A DNA stretch of 64,000 nucleotides from Heliocidaris erythrogramma. Taxonomy: Eukaryota > Echinodermata > Echinoidea > Camarodonta > Echinometridae. The DNA is taken from positions 42,399,049 to 42,463,048 of the forward strand of contig CM046856.1 of NCBI GenBank assembly GCA_025617745.1. Direction: 5' to 3'. A program made the translations under genes and the position numbers. The notes beneath the pieces were generated by a model, which searched no databases, was not told where the DNA came from, and was given only the letters and a program-made list of their open reading frames with translations. Positions 46,311-61,100 of this stretch are shown here, piece after piece (within the stretch, counting starts at the first letter, position 1; every line of letters begins with the position of its first letter).

Positions 46311-49300
46311 ATGATGGCCGTTTGGATCACCATTCTCTTCTTAACGGGGATATTATCGGCATCATCGTCGGTTTCGTGGCCGCACATCGATCTCCCCGAT
46401 GATCTCCCGGACAAACTTCCCGATCACCTGCCTGAGTTCGGCACCCTCTCTCCGGACCTATACAAGAAACTCACCATCTCAGCCGCGTGTGACGCCGCCC
46501 TGGCCCGCATGTTCGGTGACCAGCGTTCCGATGAAGCTACACTGGGTAATCATCAAATACAGTCTGTTATTAATTTTTGTATCAGTTGAGGTCCAAGGTA
46601 GCTAGGAATATTTGGTAATTTGGTGTCTCACATATTACCAAGTATTGTAGAGTTACGAACATAAAAATGTATTATTAACCATCTGGGCAATGCAGTTTTT
46701 ACATTTTATTGCCCGGCTTTGACAAGCCAACAAAATTGCGGGCTGATAAATAATGTTTGCCCGGTTTCGAAAGTCAATGGGATTTTGCGTGTTAAATAGC
46801 GAGCAATAAACTGTATTTTTTTACAATATTTTCGAGTTCGCTCCAGATGTCTGATGCTGTTAATAATAATAATAATAATAATAATATGGTATGGCTACTT
46901 TCGGGGGATACAACATTAATTGCCCTCACTAGAATCGTATTGCCAGGGTTTCTAAAGGGGTGGGCCGTTTTTGGAACAAGTGGACCTTTTTGTCATAATC
47001 AATACGGACCTGCCTTGGTAGGGGGGGGGGGAGGTCCGTATTTTAAAAATTTTAAAATGTAGATGCTTTCTGCTGCAATTTAAGGACTCCCGGGGGGAAT
47101 TTAGGGGTTGTGAATGATGATTTTGAACACACATTTTTGAAGTCGCAGAAACAAAATATTTATTAGAGTACATTCACTTGTAACAGCTAGACCACTAGCA
47201 AATAGACCACAGTGACAGCATATATTTTTTTTCATGAAAAAGTGGACCTCAGCCCAAGAAGGGGGGGGGGCGTCCGAACCCTCCGACCCCCCTCTGGCTA
47301 CGGGCCTGCTCAACGAGGGTAATACGATTTTAGTTTAGGCAATAAATGTTGTATCGCCCTCAAGCCCAGTCCATAATTCTAATTTTTACATCCGTCCATG
47401 GCCTGAACCAAGATATGTCACTGCTTTTGGCTTAACTATAGAATACCCTACCACATATACTTATGTGCATAAACGACCAACATATAGGGTTAGGGTTAGG
47501 GTTGTGGTTAGGGTTATGTTTAAACTTAAAGTTAGGATTATAGTTAGAATTACGATTTACAGTAGCTAAAAAACTTAAGTCTTTGGATTTAGCTTCATTA
47601 GAGAAGCGTTGGTCAACTAACGGACGTGTGGTCAACTTTTGTGGTGGGGTATTCTATAGTTGCTCCCTGCTTTTAACCATCATCGCATATAGTAAAATCT
47701 TAGATGTTGTCTGTTACTAATGTACGGATAGAGAAGCTGGAACTTGCCCATTATTCATCTGATTACCGAGTATCAATCACAATTCAACATTTCAATCGTT
47801 CACGACTTAATACATTAGTTTAAAATCGATAATTGAATTGTTTTCTATAGATACGATTCATACACAGTATAGGCATATCAAAGTTAAAGCAATGAAAATT
47901 CCTATAAACGTGCAATCATCAATTGTTCTTCTTAATGTTTCCACAAAATGACAGCAACAATCTGAAGATCCCACCCATGAAGATTTTAAGTTCCTAACTT
48001 TTCTTTGATGATGTAGCACTGGACGCTTGTGGCAAACCTGAGCCCGGTTTCTTGGTTGGCAACCTGGCATGGCTAGGGCACTGGCCTGAGTGCAAGAGTC
48101 TGGAGAATTTTCATTTCTGCACCACCTTTCTCAAATTGAATATGTCTGCATCTGCTCTGGTAAAGTACCAACCAATACTTTTCATTTCTCATACGATATA
48201 CAGAGGCGTGTGCGTCGGTAAACCATTTTAAATTGAAGGGCGGTTGTCATACCAAATTTGTTGACAAGGTAGCCGATATTTCTTTCCAACAAGGTAAGAA
48301 AAAAAAGGGGGATCAAATTTTGAGATGTGTCGACCGAAAATTTTGAATGGGAATAGATTGGGGAGGGTCACACTCCACCCTTACCCCATCAAGCGATGCC
48401 CATGAAGGTGGCGATGATCAATAATATTCCCCTCTTTAATTCAATTTTTTTGTTTTAGACCCATTTCTATAGCTATAAATTTCAAATTACTCTCTGGTCA
48501 GCTACTCATTATCCAAATCGAAATGAATCATATATTTGTTGTTGTTTGTGTTATTGTTAATGGCGTTGAAAAAAATATAGGTTTATAAAATTAATGCAAA
48601 TCTTGACGGCCATAAACTTGCTTACCTCCCAATATCCCCTCTTTTAATCCCTACATCCCCTCCCTTCCCCCCCCCCCCCTCTCTCTCTTTCTCTCTTCCA
48701 CCTCTGGCTATTCCTGTTTTCATTCTTCTCCTTCTTTCTCTCCTCTCCTTCTTTCTCTCCTCTCATTGTCTTTCTCTCTCTCCCCTTTTCTCTCGCTTGT
48801 TTCCCGCTCTCTCGCTCCTCTCTTTCTCACTCTCTCCCTCTTTCTCCCTCTTGACCCCTTCCTCCCTCTATCACCCCCGCTCCCTATCTCCTACCCCCTC
48901 TCTATCCCCCCCCCCCTCTCTCTCTCCCATCTCCCCCCTCGATCTCTCCCATCTCCCCCTCTCTCTCTCCCATTCCAAACTCTTATAGTTCATTCCTGTG
49001 ATGAGATGGGGCCTCTGTCTACCAAGTGAATGCGGAGAGAGGGATGTTGCCGATTCCATAACTGAAATTATCGGTAAGCAGTGTTTAAAGGAGAATGAAA
49101 CTCAACATACTTTAGCTGATAACCATGTGGAAAATTGTCTGCCTGTTCAAAATATCTTGAAAATACTCTGATTTGATTACTCAGTAAGGAGAACAGTTTC
49201 TCTAAAGTTTGCAGATTTCTTGCTAGATATTATCCCATGGGGAGAAAATCCATTGTCATGAGTGTCATGGTAGCTAGTGTATAGGTCAGTGGGTATCTCA

Positions 49301-52300
49301 CAAATAGAACTGCTCTGACATTACTTTGTAAAGAAAATGGCAGCCCCCATGGGATAATGTCAAGCAAGGAAAGTGCAACTTTTGGAGACACTGTTCTTCT
49401 TCTTAAATAATCAAATAGGAGTTATTTATAATAGGCTGACAATTATTATCTACATGATTATAGGCTAATGATTGTTGCCTTTTATTCCCCTTTAACCAAG
49501 CATTAACACATTGCCAATGGCATAAATCTACTTATTCTTACTGCGTTGCAACTCGGTGGAAATACAAATGGGTGATGTGATCATACGACCTCTTCATGCT
49601 AGATTACGAAACTATCACATTCGATAAGTTTGTCACACATCAGGAACAAAAACATGACATCATTCAAATGCACTCACTCAAGGTTATTGAATGTTGGGGG
49701 TATAGTCATTGGCGTAGATCCCTTAATGGCAAAGAGAAAGGGGGAATGGGAAAGAGGGAGAAAGTGAAAGTAGAAGAAGATGAAACATCCCCTCTACGCC
49801 CTCCCCTAATTAATAGCCTTGTTCATAAATTCGCATTCCCCCCCCCCCCCCCCATGATGCCGGTACCCTTCAATGCCCGTACCTGCGATACAGCTCTCTG
49901 TGTAATTAATGATCCAATTTGAATAAAGTCGTCTCTTAAACCAACCGCACACTCTACGATCTGATTGCGATCCAATTTTAGAGAAATTTGCTCTAGCATC
50001 TAAATTGCACATTCAGACATGTAAGATAGTGATCGAGGTATTCAGTCATATGGACAGTAAAATAGATCGATTTTATTTTTTGTGGTATTGTTTGCCTTCT
50101 TGTAGGAAGAAAAGCTAAATCGGCTCCAAATCGCAGTGACGTTAGATCAGTCGTGCGACTGTCTTCGATTTGGAGCCGATTATGCCTTCATTCCGACGAG
50201 AAGGCTTACAATGCAATAAAATTACTTTTTTTTAGTACCCCGGTATTCATATGACTATTTTGAACCTCAGTCAAGAAGATGATAGCTGTTTAAATTTTGT
50301 AACTGGATCGTATAATATAGTGTGCGGTGGTCTTTATATGCTTATTGTATTTATCGTGGATCAGTGCATTTCTACAAGTTGTATTTTTACAATTTTAATA
50401 TTATTCTTTCATCCTCCAGACAGATTAGAGTATGATGAATTGAAGACACTGAATCCAGAAGTCACGAAGGTCCAATGCGCCACATCCCCACCGAGACCAT
50501 TTGATACTGGTTTCTACGCCACGGTGTAAGTATTTGAATCATACCAATGTACAGTGAAACCTGTCTACAAAGACCACTCAAGGGACACAAGAAAAGCAGT
50601 CTTTATGAGCAGGTGGTCTATATGTATAGGTTCCTTTTTTTCTCGCTTCCTTTTTTTTCTCGCTTCTTTTTTTTCTCGCTTCATGAAAATTCTCAACAAA
50701 GATTAATATTTTTTCCCTTGTTTTTCTTACATATGCATTACAATATAAATGTTCAATTTCGGGATCCACAGTTTTCAAGCTTTGCTTTTCAAGTGGACTC
50801 CTCCATTTCCAGTGCTTTGTTCGTGTTATTTATTTGTGTTTACTTTGTTCAATGAATATGTACTTTCAATGCCTTATTCAATGTCACTGATTTTATAGTC
50901 ACACGAGATTTTGTTCTTTTGAATTGTACATGGATATTATAATTGTATTATTTACTGAATATTGATTTGTATTGATATGTATTGTTGTTGGAAATGGAAA
51001 TAAGCTAAACTGAACTGAAACTGAACTGAACATGTTTCAATGAGGAACACTTTTCAAGGGAAACGAAATTGATGGTCTTTCTATACAGGTGGTTGCTAAA
51101 GCAGGTTTGACTATATTAACATAAGATATACTACACAGGACGTCGCTGGGGGAGGATTGCGACAACTCTATGTAAATTTTTAATTAGAAAAATTCATTAA
51201 AATTATATTTTTTTCTCAAAGTCGGCAAATTGATGACATACTGTTGTTGATGTTTTGTGTGTCTTTAGCTTTGCTAGTTTGTTCTTTTTTCTTTTTTTTT
51301 GGTGTGTTTTTTTTTGCTTGCTGAAAAATATTTCGTGTAACTTGTTGACCATTTTTGGTACTATATCCCATATGGATGTCAAAATGCTCTAGCAATAACC
51401 CCGATAGTAAGGTGGGGTTTTTTTTCTCTTTTACCTCGTACGAGGAACTTTTTCATATATCAATAGCAAATATTTACAGAATAAGTGCATTGCCAAAATA
51501 AATTATTGATGACATTAAAAATTAAAGATACTGAAGTATTTGATCAATTTCCTTCAAATCATGAGATTAACGATTAAATTTACAGCTCAAATATTGACGC
51601 AATTTCAACTTAAAATTTATCCACAAGGCTTTAGCTGTAGCATTAGCCCCCACCCCACCCCATGAATTCTTAACATATTCTTTGTATATCACATGTTGTG
51701 CAAACTTTATAATGATATTAATCTTGAAATTCTTTCGTCTGCAATACTGAATCCAATTATCATAGCATTATCAACTTTTGCTTGTGTCTGATATATATAA
51801 AAAATCATTCGTTCAATAATTTTCCACAAGATCTTTACTCCCTTACATTCAAATAACATGTACATTGTTGTATCTTGACACTTAAATGTAATACATTGAT
51901 TATCACTTTAAATATTCAATTTGAATAAATTGTCTCTTGACGGTAGTATTCTGTGAAGAAGCTTGAAATTTAATTGCTTATAATCTTGTTAAATTTTATG
52001 TACTTAAATTTGAAGAACTTAACTTTATCCCATACAAAATCATCTTGTAATTTCAAACAGTCTTTCCAAAATTGAAATAGTATGGTTCTGTCTGTTTTAA
52101 CTCAACGAATAGATTATTATAATGTTTGGCTTTCATAGTTTCGAACAAATCCTCTTGGTTGTATTGAGTATACTGTCTATATTTTGTTTTATTTAACCAA
52201 GTACGGTGATAATATTGTTCTCGATGGTATATGAAAGGTGTACATGCATCATGATTGTAATTGTCCGGAAGATAGATAGTTGTCCTACGGACCGGGGTGG

Positions 52301-55075
52301 ATCCAGGATTTTGTAAAAGAGGGGGCACAGAGCCGAAAAAGTACGCAATTAAGGGGCATATTTTTTTTCATCGTGTACTTAAGGTATGCCAGTTGGGTTT
52401 CAAAAGAGGGGGCACGGGCCGATTTTCCCCCTATGTAGATCCGCCACTGGTCCTACGGACCTCGTCTGGGGATATAGTTGTCCGATAGGTGAAACACTGT
52501 CGTCGGAGGTTCTCATCCGGTTCACTGGTGTACCTATGGGGGTGGGGGCACGGGAGCACGTTCCCTTCCAATAGATGGCGAAAAAAGAGAGATAATTGAA
52601 ACGGGAGGCGGAAGGTAACGTGAAAAACAAGTCTATCTTTAGATAGGACCCACCTCTCATCTCACCCACTGGACTTGCCCTCTTGCCTATCATCTACTAA
52701 TAGTAAGACCAGTGGCCCTCATTAAACATTATTGTCCACTCAATACCTGGACTTCCGCTACGCCACTGGTCTGGAATACAGTTGCTGGAGGGCGAAATTA
52801 TCCTAGATAGGTAATTACATTGATGGTTATCATTAAAATTTCTGGTGGTCCTGCATGCTAGGGCTGATCTTCTGGAAATTATCAGGATTAAAATTTGAAC
52901 TCCTAGTTGATATTATGAAGCACTTCTTGGCATCACGTAAAACAAAGTCAAATGAATGATACATATTCAAAGGGAAAATACACATTTACAACATATTGTA
53001 ATGACTGTAATCTAATCCCATCTAAAGGAGTCGCTAATTATTAATTTCTTATCAACCTGTGAAGGATTATGTGTTGCGTCGTCGCTTTGCTGATGATATT
53101 TGGAGCTTTGTTCGAGGTCCATCGAGACAGACAAAAGAAGAAAAGGGAAGAAGCCCTTGAAGATTCCGAAGCCTTGTTATTGCTGCGTCACGACAGCAAA
53201 CAAAACAGTTACCGTGAGTCGAATGGATCTAGTGAACAACAAAGAAAAGGTAAATAACTATATTTGTACATGTTGAACATTGATAAGCCAGTACATACTT
53301 GCAGTATACTGATGAAGGTCATTCCTACTGAATCGTGAAATCCATTGAGGCAAACGATGCACAATCTACACAGTCATGAGAGTTTTGTAATCATGATGTA
53401 CATATATATGCACAAGGATCAGTGCAAAGAGGAAACAAAATTAATAGGCTGGTTTTTTGTTTTGTAGCATTTTTATTGCATTCATTCAGTACAAATGAAA
53501 ATCATACAACTTCATTTTTAGTTGATGTACATAACACAATTATCAAAATGTATATAAAATTACAGCTTTCAGAAATACATAATATAATGAAATATATAGT
53601 ACATAGTATATTCATATTAATCACACTGAATGAATATTATAGATCATAGCTTTCCCCCACCCTCCCCCCTGGCCTATATTTTTTTGTTTTGTAGCATTCT
53701 TTATTGCATTCATTCAGTACCAATGAAAATTCATACATCTTCATTTTTTGTTCATGTGCATAACATATCATAAGGACGGTCTTCAGGAATACTTAATATA
53801 CATGTAAGTAAATATACATGTATAGTACACAGTGCACTCAAACTAATCATACCGAATGAATATTATAGATTAAAGCCTCCCCCTCCCCCAACAAACACAC
53901 CAACTAGCAAAAAAAAAACAACACAAAAAACAAAAACAAAAACAAAAAGAAAGATGAAAAGAAGAAAAGACCTCACCGATAACGATAACGATTTTACTAT
54001 GTTGTTTGTATAATTTGTCTATGGTCTATACGTGAGAGTATTCTCAAGTTTTGAATGTCAATACAAGTCATGTAGTAGGGCCAGTGGCGTAGATACAGCA
54101 CACTTTATATTGTTAGATGGGGGATGATAAATAGAACCCCCCCGCCCCCCCCCACTAACAATGGATAATTATGCGTGTCGACGCCTGTGAGTAGGGCAGC
54201 TGTATAGGCTTTAATTGAAAAATTTTGTTATCGTTATCGCTTAGGTCTCCCCAGCCCTTAATTTTTGGTGCACCATATAACCTTCGAAAATGATTTTTCT
54301 ATAATGCACGCAGAGCGGATATCGTTGGGACATGTGCTAGCTCGGAACTGTTCTGTTAAGAGTTCTTGAAGGCTTGAAATACATACACTTTATAAGATTG
54401 ATGATTTGTTGTAATTATTAATATGCCTTGATTACTCGTCTATTCCTTTTCAAAATATTAGACCATAGAGGGTGCTGCCAGCGATTTCTCCTCTGTTTCT
54501 CTTTCACCCGTAACCTGGGCCAGATACTCAAGACAGACACCAAAGATGGCAGTATGCTCTGTTTGAATGGCATCCGGGTTATTAGCATGACCTGGGTCAT
54601 CTTAGGTCACACCATCATGCTAGTTTATCAAGTCATGGGATTCACTTGTAAGTTGCATCAATTATGCCTATGATTTAAAAGCTACCTTGGAGGCTTTATT
54701 CATCATTATTTACAAAAAAACTTACGTTAATTTTGTTTAATCTTCATTAATAAACTGAATAATTCTGTTTCGGAATAATTCAGACGATCATTAAAACAAT
54801 GTCTCAGTGTTAGGGTATATCATCACCAAAGACAGGTTTAGTGACGCGATCATCTTTTCGAAAATCTGTCTCTCCAGGTGTATATATAGACCTTCAGCTA
54901 ACTGCTTTATTTACGGATATCATTGGTTTTCTCTTACAAATCACACATTGTTGATCCTGTTACTATAACCCTCTCTATATAAACACAACAAAAATATAGT
55001 AAATCCCCCCAATTGGCGTAACTTCTTAATGAAAAGGTTGTGAGCAAAATAACTTGACATGAGTATTCTTAGCCT

Positions 55076-55133
<58 letters not shown>

Positions 55134-58100
55134 GTACATTGCTTAGTAAACGCATAATAATACCACATGGTCTCTATGCGTGTTAGAACATCACTGTGAT
55201 GATGTTACAAAATCTTAGTTACAAATTCAAAAACAATTGTGTTTTCAGCTCAGATATAAACTGATCCAACTGAGTGATATTCCTTAAATTCTGTGTGAGT
55301 TTGTTCCAAAATTTCAGGTGCTATTTTATTGACTAACTTCTCTGTAAAAATGAGATTGATCCATCGAGACATGCATGAGTGGGTAAACATTACACAGGGG
55401 TCCTTTTTTATGCTGAATTACCAGTACATTTTAGCATTTCTTGTGCGATTTTTAAAGTGTGCTCACTCAGCCATAACACGATGAGAACCTCTTATGTTCA
55501 CACATGTGATGATACATTTTTGGTAAAAATATATTTTTGAAAAGTGACAGTTTTGCCTTTAATGTTTGCTCCCTCATGCATGACTCAATGGATCAATCTC
55601 ATTTTCACAGCAAAGTTAGTTAATAAGTAGTAACACTCCTGTCAAGTTACTTTGCCCAAAACCTTTTCGTTAAAAAGTTACGCTATTTTGATTAAGGGGG
55701 AGTTACTTTTTTTGTTGTTTACTAGTCCGTTTCCTTCTTCATTTTATAATGTCTCCCCCCCCCCCCCCCCGCTATTTAAAAAATCTCTTTCTTGGGCACA
55801 ATCTATTCTCACTTTTGCCCCATCATATAACAATTTGCCCCATCATATAACAATTTGCGATGTCGTGTTAATACCTGCCTTCCTTATCCTAAATGGCTGA
55901 AAGCTACCGTATGCCTAGTGAAAACAAACAGTGTTCTTTTTTATGAGAAAGTAATCATGAATCATTGATCTATATTTCGTTGTTGTTATTTTTTCATCTT
56001 CAGGACTTGCTCACGTAAAAAACATTCGAACACGTGGTAATAGAAACTTAGAATTCAGTAAAGCGATCAGTTAAATTGTTGTTATGTGATATCCATTGCA
56101 TTGTACAATTCTATTCTATTTTTCCACAGGGGATGGCATATTTGCAGCAGACTATTTAAAATCATTTCCTATGCAGGCGATCCTGAACGCTTTCCCATCT
56201 GTCGATACATTCTTCCTTCTTAGGTAAGGCATAACCCCCTTCCCATCAAACCTCCAAAATAACTTAGATTGATAGAAATTCTGTTTAATGTATTCTACAC
56301 TATATTCAGACACTATGAACATGGCGAACAAAGAAGCGGACAAAATATACAGCTCCTCATTGTACCTTCCACACTTGCTCTGGTAGACAATAGAACATCC
56401 CTTCCTTGCTAATATGTAAAAATATGTAGAACAGGTGTCACATGCATATTCACCTGTTCTACTTATTTTACATAATAGCAATGAAGGGATGTTCTTTTGT
56501 CTACCAGAACAATTGTGGAGGGTACAATGAGGAGCTGTATATTTTGTCCGCTTTCTTTGTCATCGTGTTCAGTGAGATTTTTGCTGTTCTGTTGTTTCAA
56601 CGTTTATCAGCAGAATACACGAGTTGTCTATGTCGAGGAAGTGGGTTATTTGTAGTATTTTCATTCAACAAACGTCTCAATGATTTCGTTATACAGTCCT
56701 TTAATGGTGATATACTTTGAATAAAAAATTTGGCATATTAACGGTAGCTTTTTTCAATCAACATATAGCCCTTTCTCAACGAAAACTCTAACTCGAATAA
56801 ATCCATTTTTGTTTTGTTTTGTTTGTCTGTTTGTTTGGGGTTGGGGGGGGGGGGGGGTTAGCACTTTCACAGTACCAGTTCTCGTTCATTACTTGAACTT
56901 ATATCAAATAATTTTGTGTGTTTGTTGTTTTTTGAAGATGATAGATTTATTCGTGTATGATTAAACAGAGAGAGAGAGAGAGAGAGAAAGAGAAATAGAT
57001 CGAGACTACCTAGGTAATTCAAAGGTTGGCTTATTAACTGACATGCGAACCCAATATTGATTTTGGAAGTTTGATTCATTATGTACAATCCCATTACGGA
57101 ATACTTTACTGATGCATTCAAACGGACTGATGTCCATTCCTAGAACCTTTGGTGATGAAGTAATGCACATTATTATGTATGATAATAATCTCTTTCATTC
57201 GTTGGTTGCTGCTATATCGAACAAAGTTTGTTAAGATAAAACGTATGAATTTGGGATACATTAAACTGATTCAATAAGAAAACTAATCACAGCCTGAACG
57301 GATTGTATTATCTAATATCAGTTCGCACGCACTCACCACTAATTCAGTATGTGGACGGTTAGCACTAATTGAACTAATCGTGAAGTGTATTAAACGAATA
57401 TTCAACAAATATATATATATTTTTTATGTCAGCGGCTTGCTGTTAACATACATCACACTCGGACGTATGTCACGATCTGGAGGTCAAATACCATGGGCAA
57501 TGTTCTACTTCCATCGATACTGGAGGTGAGTTTTACGAATTAAGTCATAGATGATGACGAACGTTTTGTCATTGATGTCCACGGAGAAAAATGTGACTCT
57601 CAATATAGTATGTCGAAATCTTTTGTATGTTTAACGTTAACAGCATATTCCTGATTCATTTTAAGAATTAAATGAGATGCCCTAATATAAAGAATATTTC
57701 GCTCCTTACTTATTCAATGTCAGGCATACGTATACCATCTTTGTACTGCTTCTCCGATCCAGCGAGATGAAGATTCTTTCGTTATTTTTTTTATTGCTAC
57801 CCCCCCCCCCCCACCCCCACTCTCTCTCTCTCTCTCTCTCTCTCCTTCTCTCTTTTCTCTTCTGTATCTTTCTTCCTCTCTCCATCTATATATCCCGAAG
57901 AAAAAAATCCCGGATTCCCGAAAAACTCATGTCCCACATTTTTGTTACTGCCCTAGATTGCTACCGGGTCTTGGGGCTGCTATGTTATTCGCCCTCTACC
58001 TCCGCCCTTACTTCGGAGAAGGACCCGTATGGGCCAACACCGCGCGTAATACCTATAACTGTGACAAATATTGGTGGACCAACCTGCTCTACATTAATAA

Positions 58101-61100
58101 TTTCTATCCAGAAAATGGAACATCTGGGGTAAGAAATCGAGTCTATCTAGTTTAAAGAAGAAAACGATGTATGGTTATAGTGAGTGATAGTGTTATGTGT
58201 CACAATGTGTGTCGTGTAAACGTATTCTTGAAGTTGTGATATTCTGATAACCAAAATACAATTAGTGAATGCCATAACTCTTAAAACTGTACATTAACTT
58301 TTGTACTTACAAATCAGGAAAGATTGGTAGCTTTTTGGCAGAAGAGGCCATACATAGTTATATCGGTGATTACTTACTTAGGTAATTAAAGAGACACAAA
58401 TACATCCACTTATTAAAATTATCTTTCTTTTATGTACGAATACATGTATTCTGTTTCTTCTTGATGTATGTTGCCAAATGAATAATAAAATTAAATAAAA
58501 ATGAAATAAAATAAACTGGTAACATAGCTGAGGAATTCTTATTCTGAAATAAAGAAACCATTAGTTTTCAGCAATGTAATCATCTTTCAAAAGTACCACT
58601 AAAAAACACTGCATCCTTGTGATGTAATGATACATTTTAGATAACCTGAAGGGAAAGTCCGTCCCTTTTTCCATAAAATAGCTCTCCAATTGTTTTTTTA
58701 TACGACTTCCATAGATATTAATTCAATATCTCTAAAGAATTATTTTCTTATTCCTATATGCCATAGAAATATTATAGGTTTTCCCGCCCAATTTCGTCAA
58801 AATTGCATCCGATTTAACGATGCAATTATTCAGTTCCGAGCGAAGTTGAATGATCACCGAGATCAACATTCAAAAAGCTAACTACATTGTAGTTCATTCA
58901 ATTTAATTTCATTAGCATGCAATTATATAATTTTCTCACATAAACTTGTAAAAAGCGCGTTCAAATTAAAAATGCACGTAAAATGCCTTCAAATTCGCAC
59001 CCGCTCTGCCCTGATGAACGTTATGGAATGCAAATTCATGAATAGGCAAGCATTTTCAGCTTTTGGGCAGTGTTTTTCGTTACTGCTTATGTTCTTTGTA
59101 ATCTGCATTTGTTTGAATAAATTATGCAAACGTTATGTACCTTGAAATGTGGCATTTGCCTTATATTGATCTTTCTCATTCCTCTGACAAACCGTCATCG
59201 AAGCAACAGCTCATATAACTCCACTTTCATATAATCAGGCGCCTGGGAACAATTTGGTTCATGGGGGTGCTGTGAGCAGATTTTTTTTTGTATGCAGTTG
59301 CTTGTCTATGAATGGCGCCCGGGGCAAACGATGAAGTTGCTTTAAGTGCAAGTGTCCCATATAGAAAACTGGGGGTGCTACAGCCAGTGGGGGATCCAGG
59401 ATTTTGTGATATTCACAAAATTTTCTGACAAGCAAAAAAAAAAGTCCTCGTCGTTTTGGGGTGTCTCTTTAACTCTTTTAAATCTTTGACAAGCAAGCAA
59501 AAAAAAAAAGTCATGAGCATTTTGCTGGCTACAGCACCCCCCGCATCCTCTGGCTTCTAGGGGGTGATGTGCACCCCCTCAACAAATTCTGGGGGTGCTG
59601 CACCACCCCCAGCACCCCCGCCTCCCAGGGGCCTGTATACAATTCATTTATGCACGACTATGGTGGCGGCTCGAGGAGATTACATGAATATCTCGAATAC
59701 GGACAGAATTAGGTTGGCTGAAGCATTTGACAACCATCAAGACTACCTAGAACTGGCCGACGCTCTAGGAATAAACATGAAATATGATTAAAATAAACTT
59801 TGAAAATGAAAGTTTGAAAATATGAGAAGGAAATTATATAATTATAAACAGTGAAAATGGGTGCATATGACGTGAAAAAATGAGGTAACAATTACATAGA
59901 ACAACAGAACTTGTTTATGTTAATTGAATTCGAACGTTCAAAGTGCGAAGGTGTGTGCCTATAAATGAAATTGAAATTGGTATTTGGGACGAAATTGAAC
60001 GTCTATCCAGCTGGCGCGAAATTGAATGACAACTTCGCGTCGTTAAATTGAATGGATTTCTCTCTAAATTGAATGAAATAAAATTTAAAAGGAATGATAT
60101 AAAACGAAATTGAATGCTCAAAGAATGAAAATGAACCATGAGAGCAGAGAGTTGACGAAAATCGTTCGAACTTGAACGCCTATTCATGAATTCGAATGCA
60201 ACTCTGATGAAATTGGGCGGGAAAACCTATATTAGACGTGTTTCTTTACACGTACCCCTCTGTGAATTAGATTCATCTGTTCATGAACAACCAAGAAAAT
60301 GGAATTTTTCCCAAAAAACCTTCAGTACAACACAAATGGAAAAGCTGCTATAGAGATGAATCATAACGTTGGCGATTTGTGTGTTTTAAAGATAATCCTC
60401 TATCGGATTTTCCTCAAACTTTTTTATTGTTTCTCTAATTTTTCTTCTTCTATACTGGGATGGAAATCTGATCGGAAGGTTGTGCTGCATTAAATCAAAG
60501 TACATAATATCACACTATAAGTGAATGAATTTTATACAATAATAATTATGATGATATCCGTTGTATTACATTCATTTGCATAACTATGTTGTTTTTTTAC
60601 CTTTAGTGTATCTATTGGGTATGGTATTTGGCTAATGATATGCAGTTTTACATCATCAGTCCAATCTTACTCGTATCATTCTTCAGGTTAGTATTAATAC
60701 ATCAAGGCCTTGTCTTAAAAAGAATCCCAATCGAAAGATTGTTGTCAAACCAGACATGTTCGCGCGCATGAAAATAATGTTCGCGGAGTTTGCGAGTGCA
60801 TGATGTGTGAAAGTTTCATGCCGTGAGATAGTTTAAACACATCTGACATCACAATATTTGTTTTGCTTTCTCACCGTAAATTTGGTTTCATTTACAATTC
60901 ACGGGAGTTTAATATTGCGAAAGCTTTTTATTATACAGATGTTATCTGCGGTAACGGAATTACGTGAAGAAAGTCACTCTGTTACCGCACATAATAATCA
61001 TCATAGCTTATAATATGGCAGCTCTGTTGATGAAATCTTTCACGTAATTTTTTTTTCAGCGAAAGGCTATTTGATCATAATCAAACTTTTAGATTGAGTG

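Noticed and set aside
56004..56036. Constitutive coding exon between acyltransferase exons 6 and 7
   Set aside because: In the required phase it begins by creating TGA, and exons 6 and 7 join in phase without it into expected family sequence.
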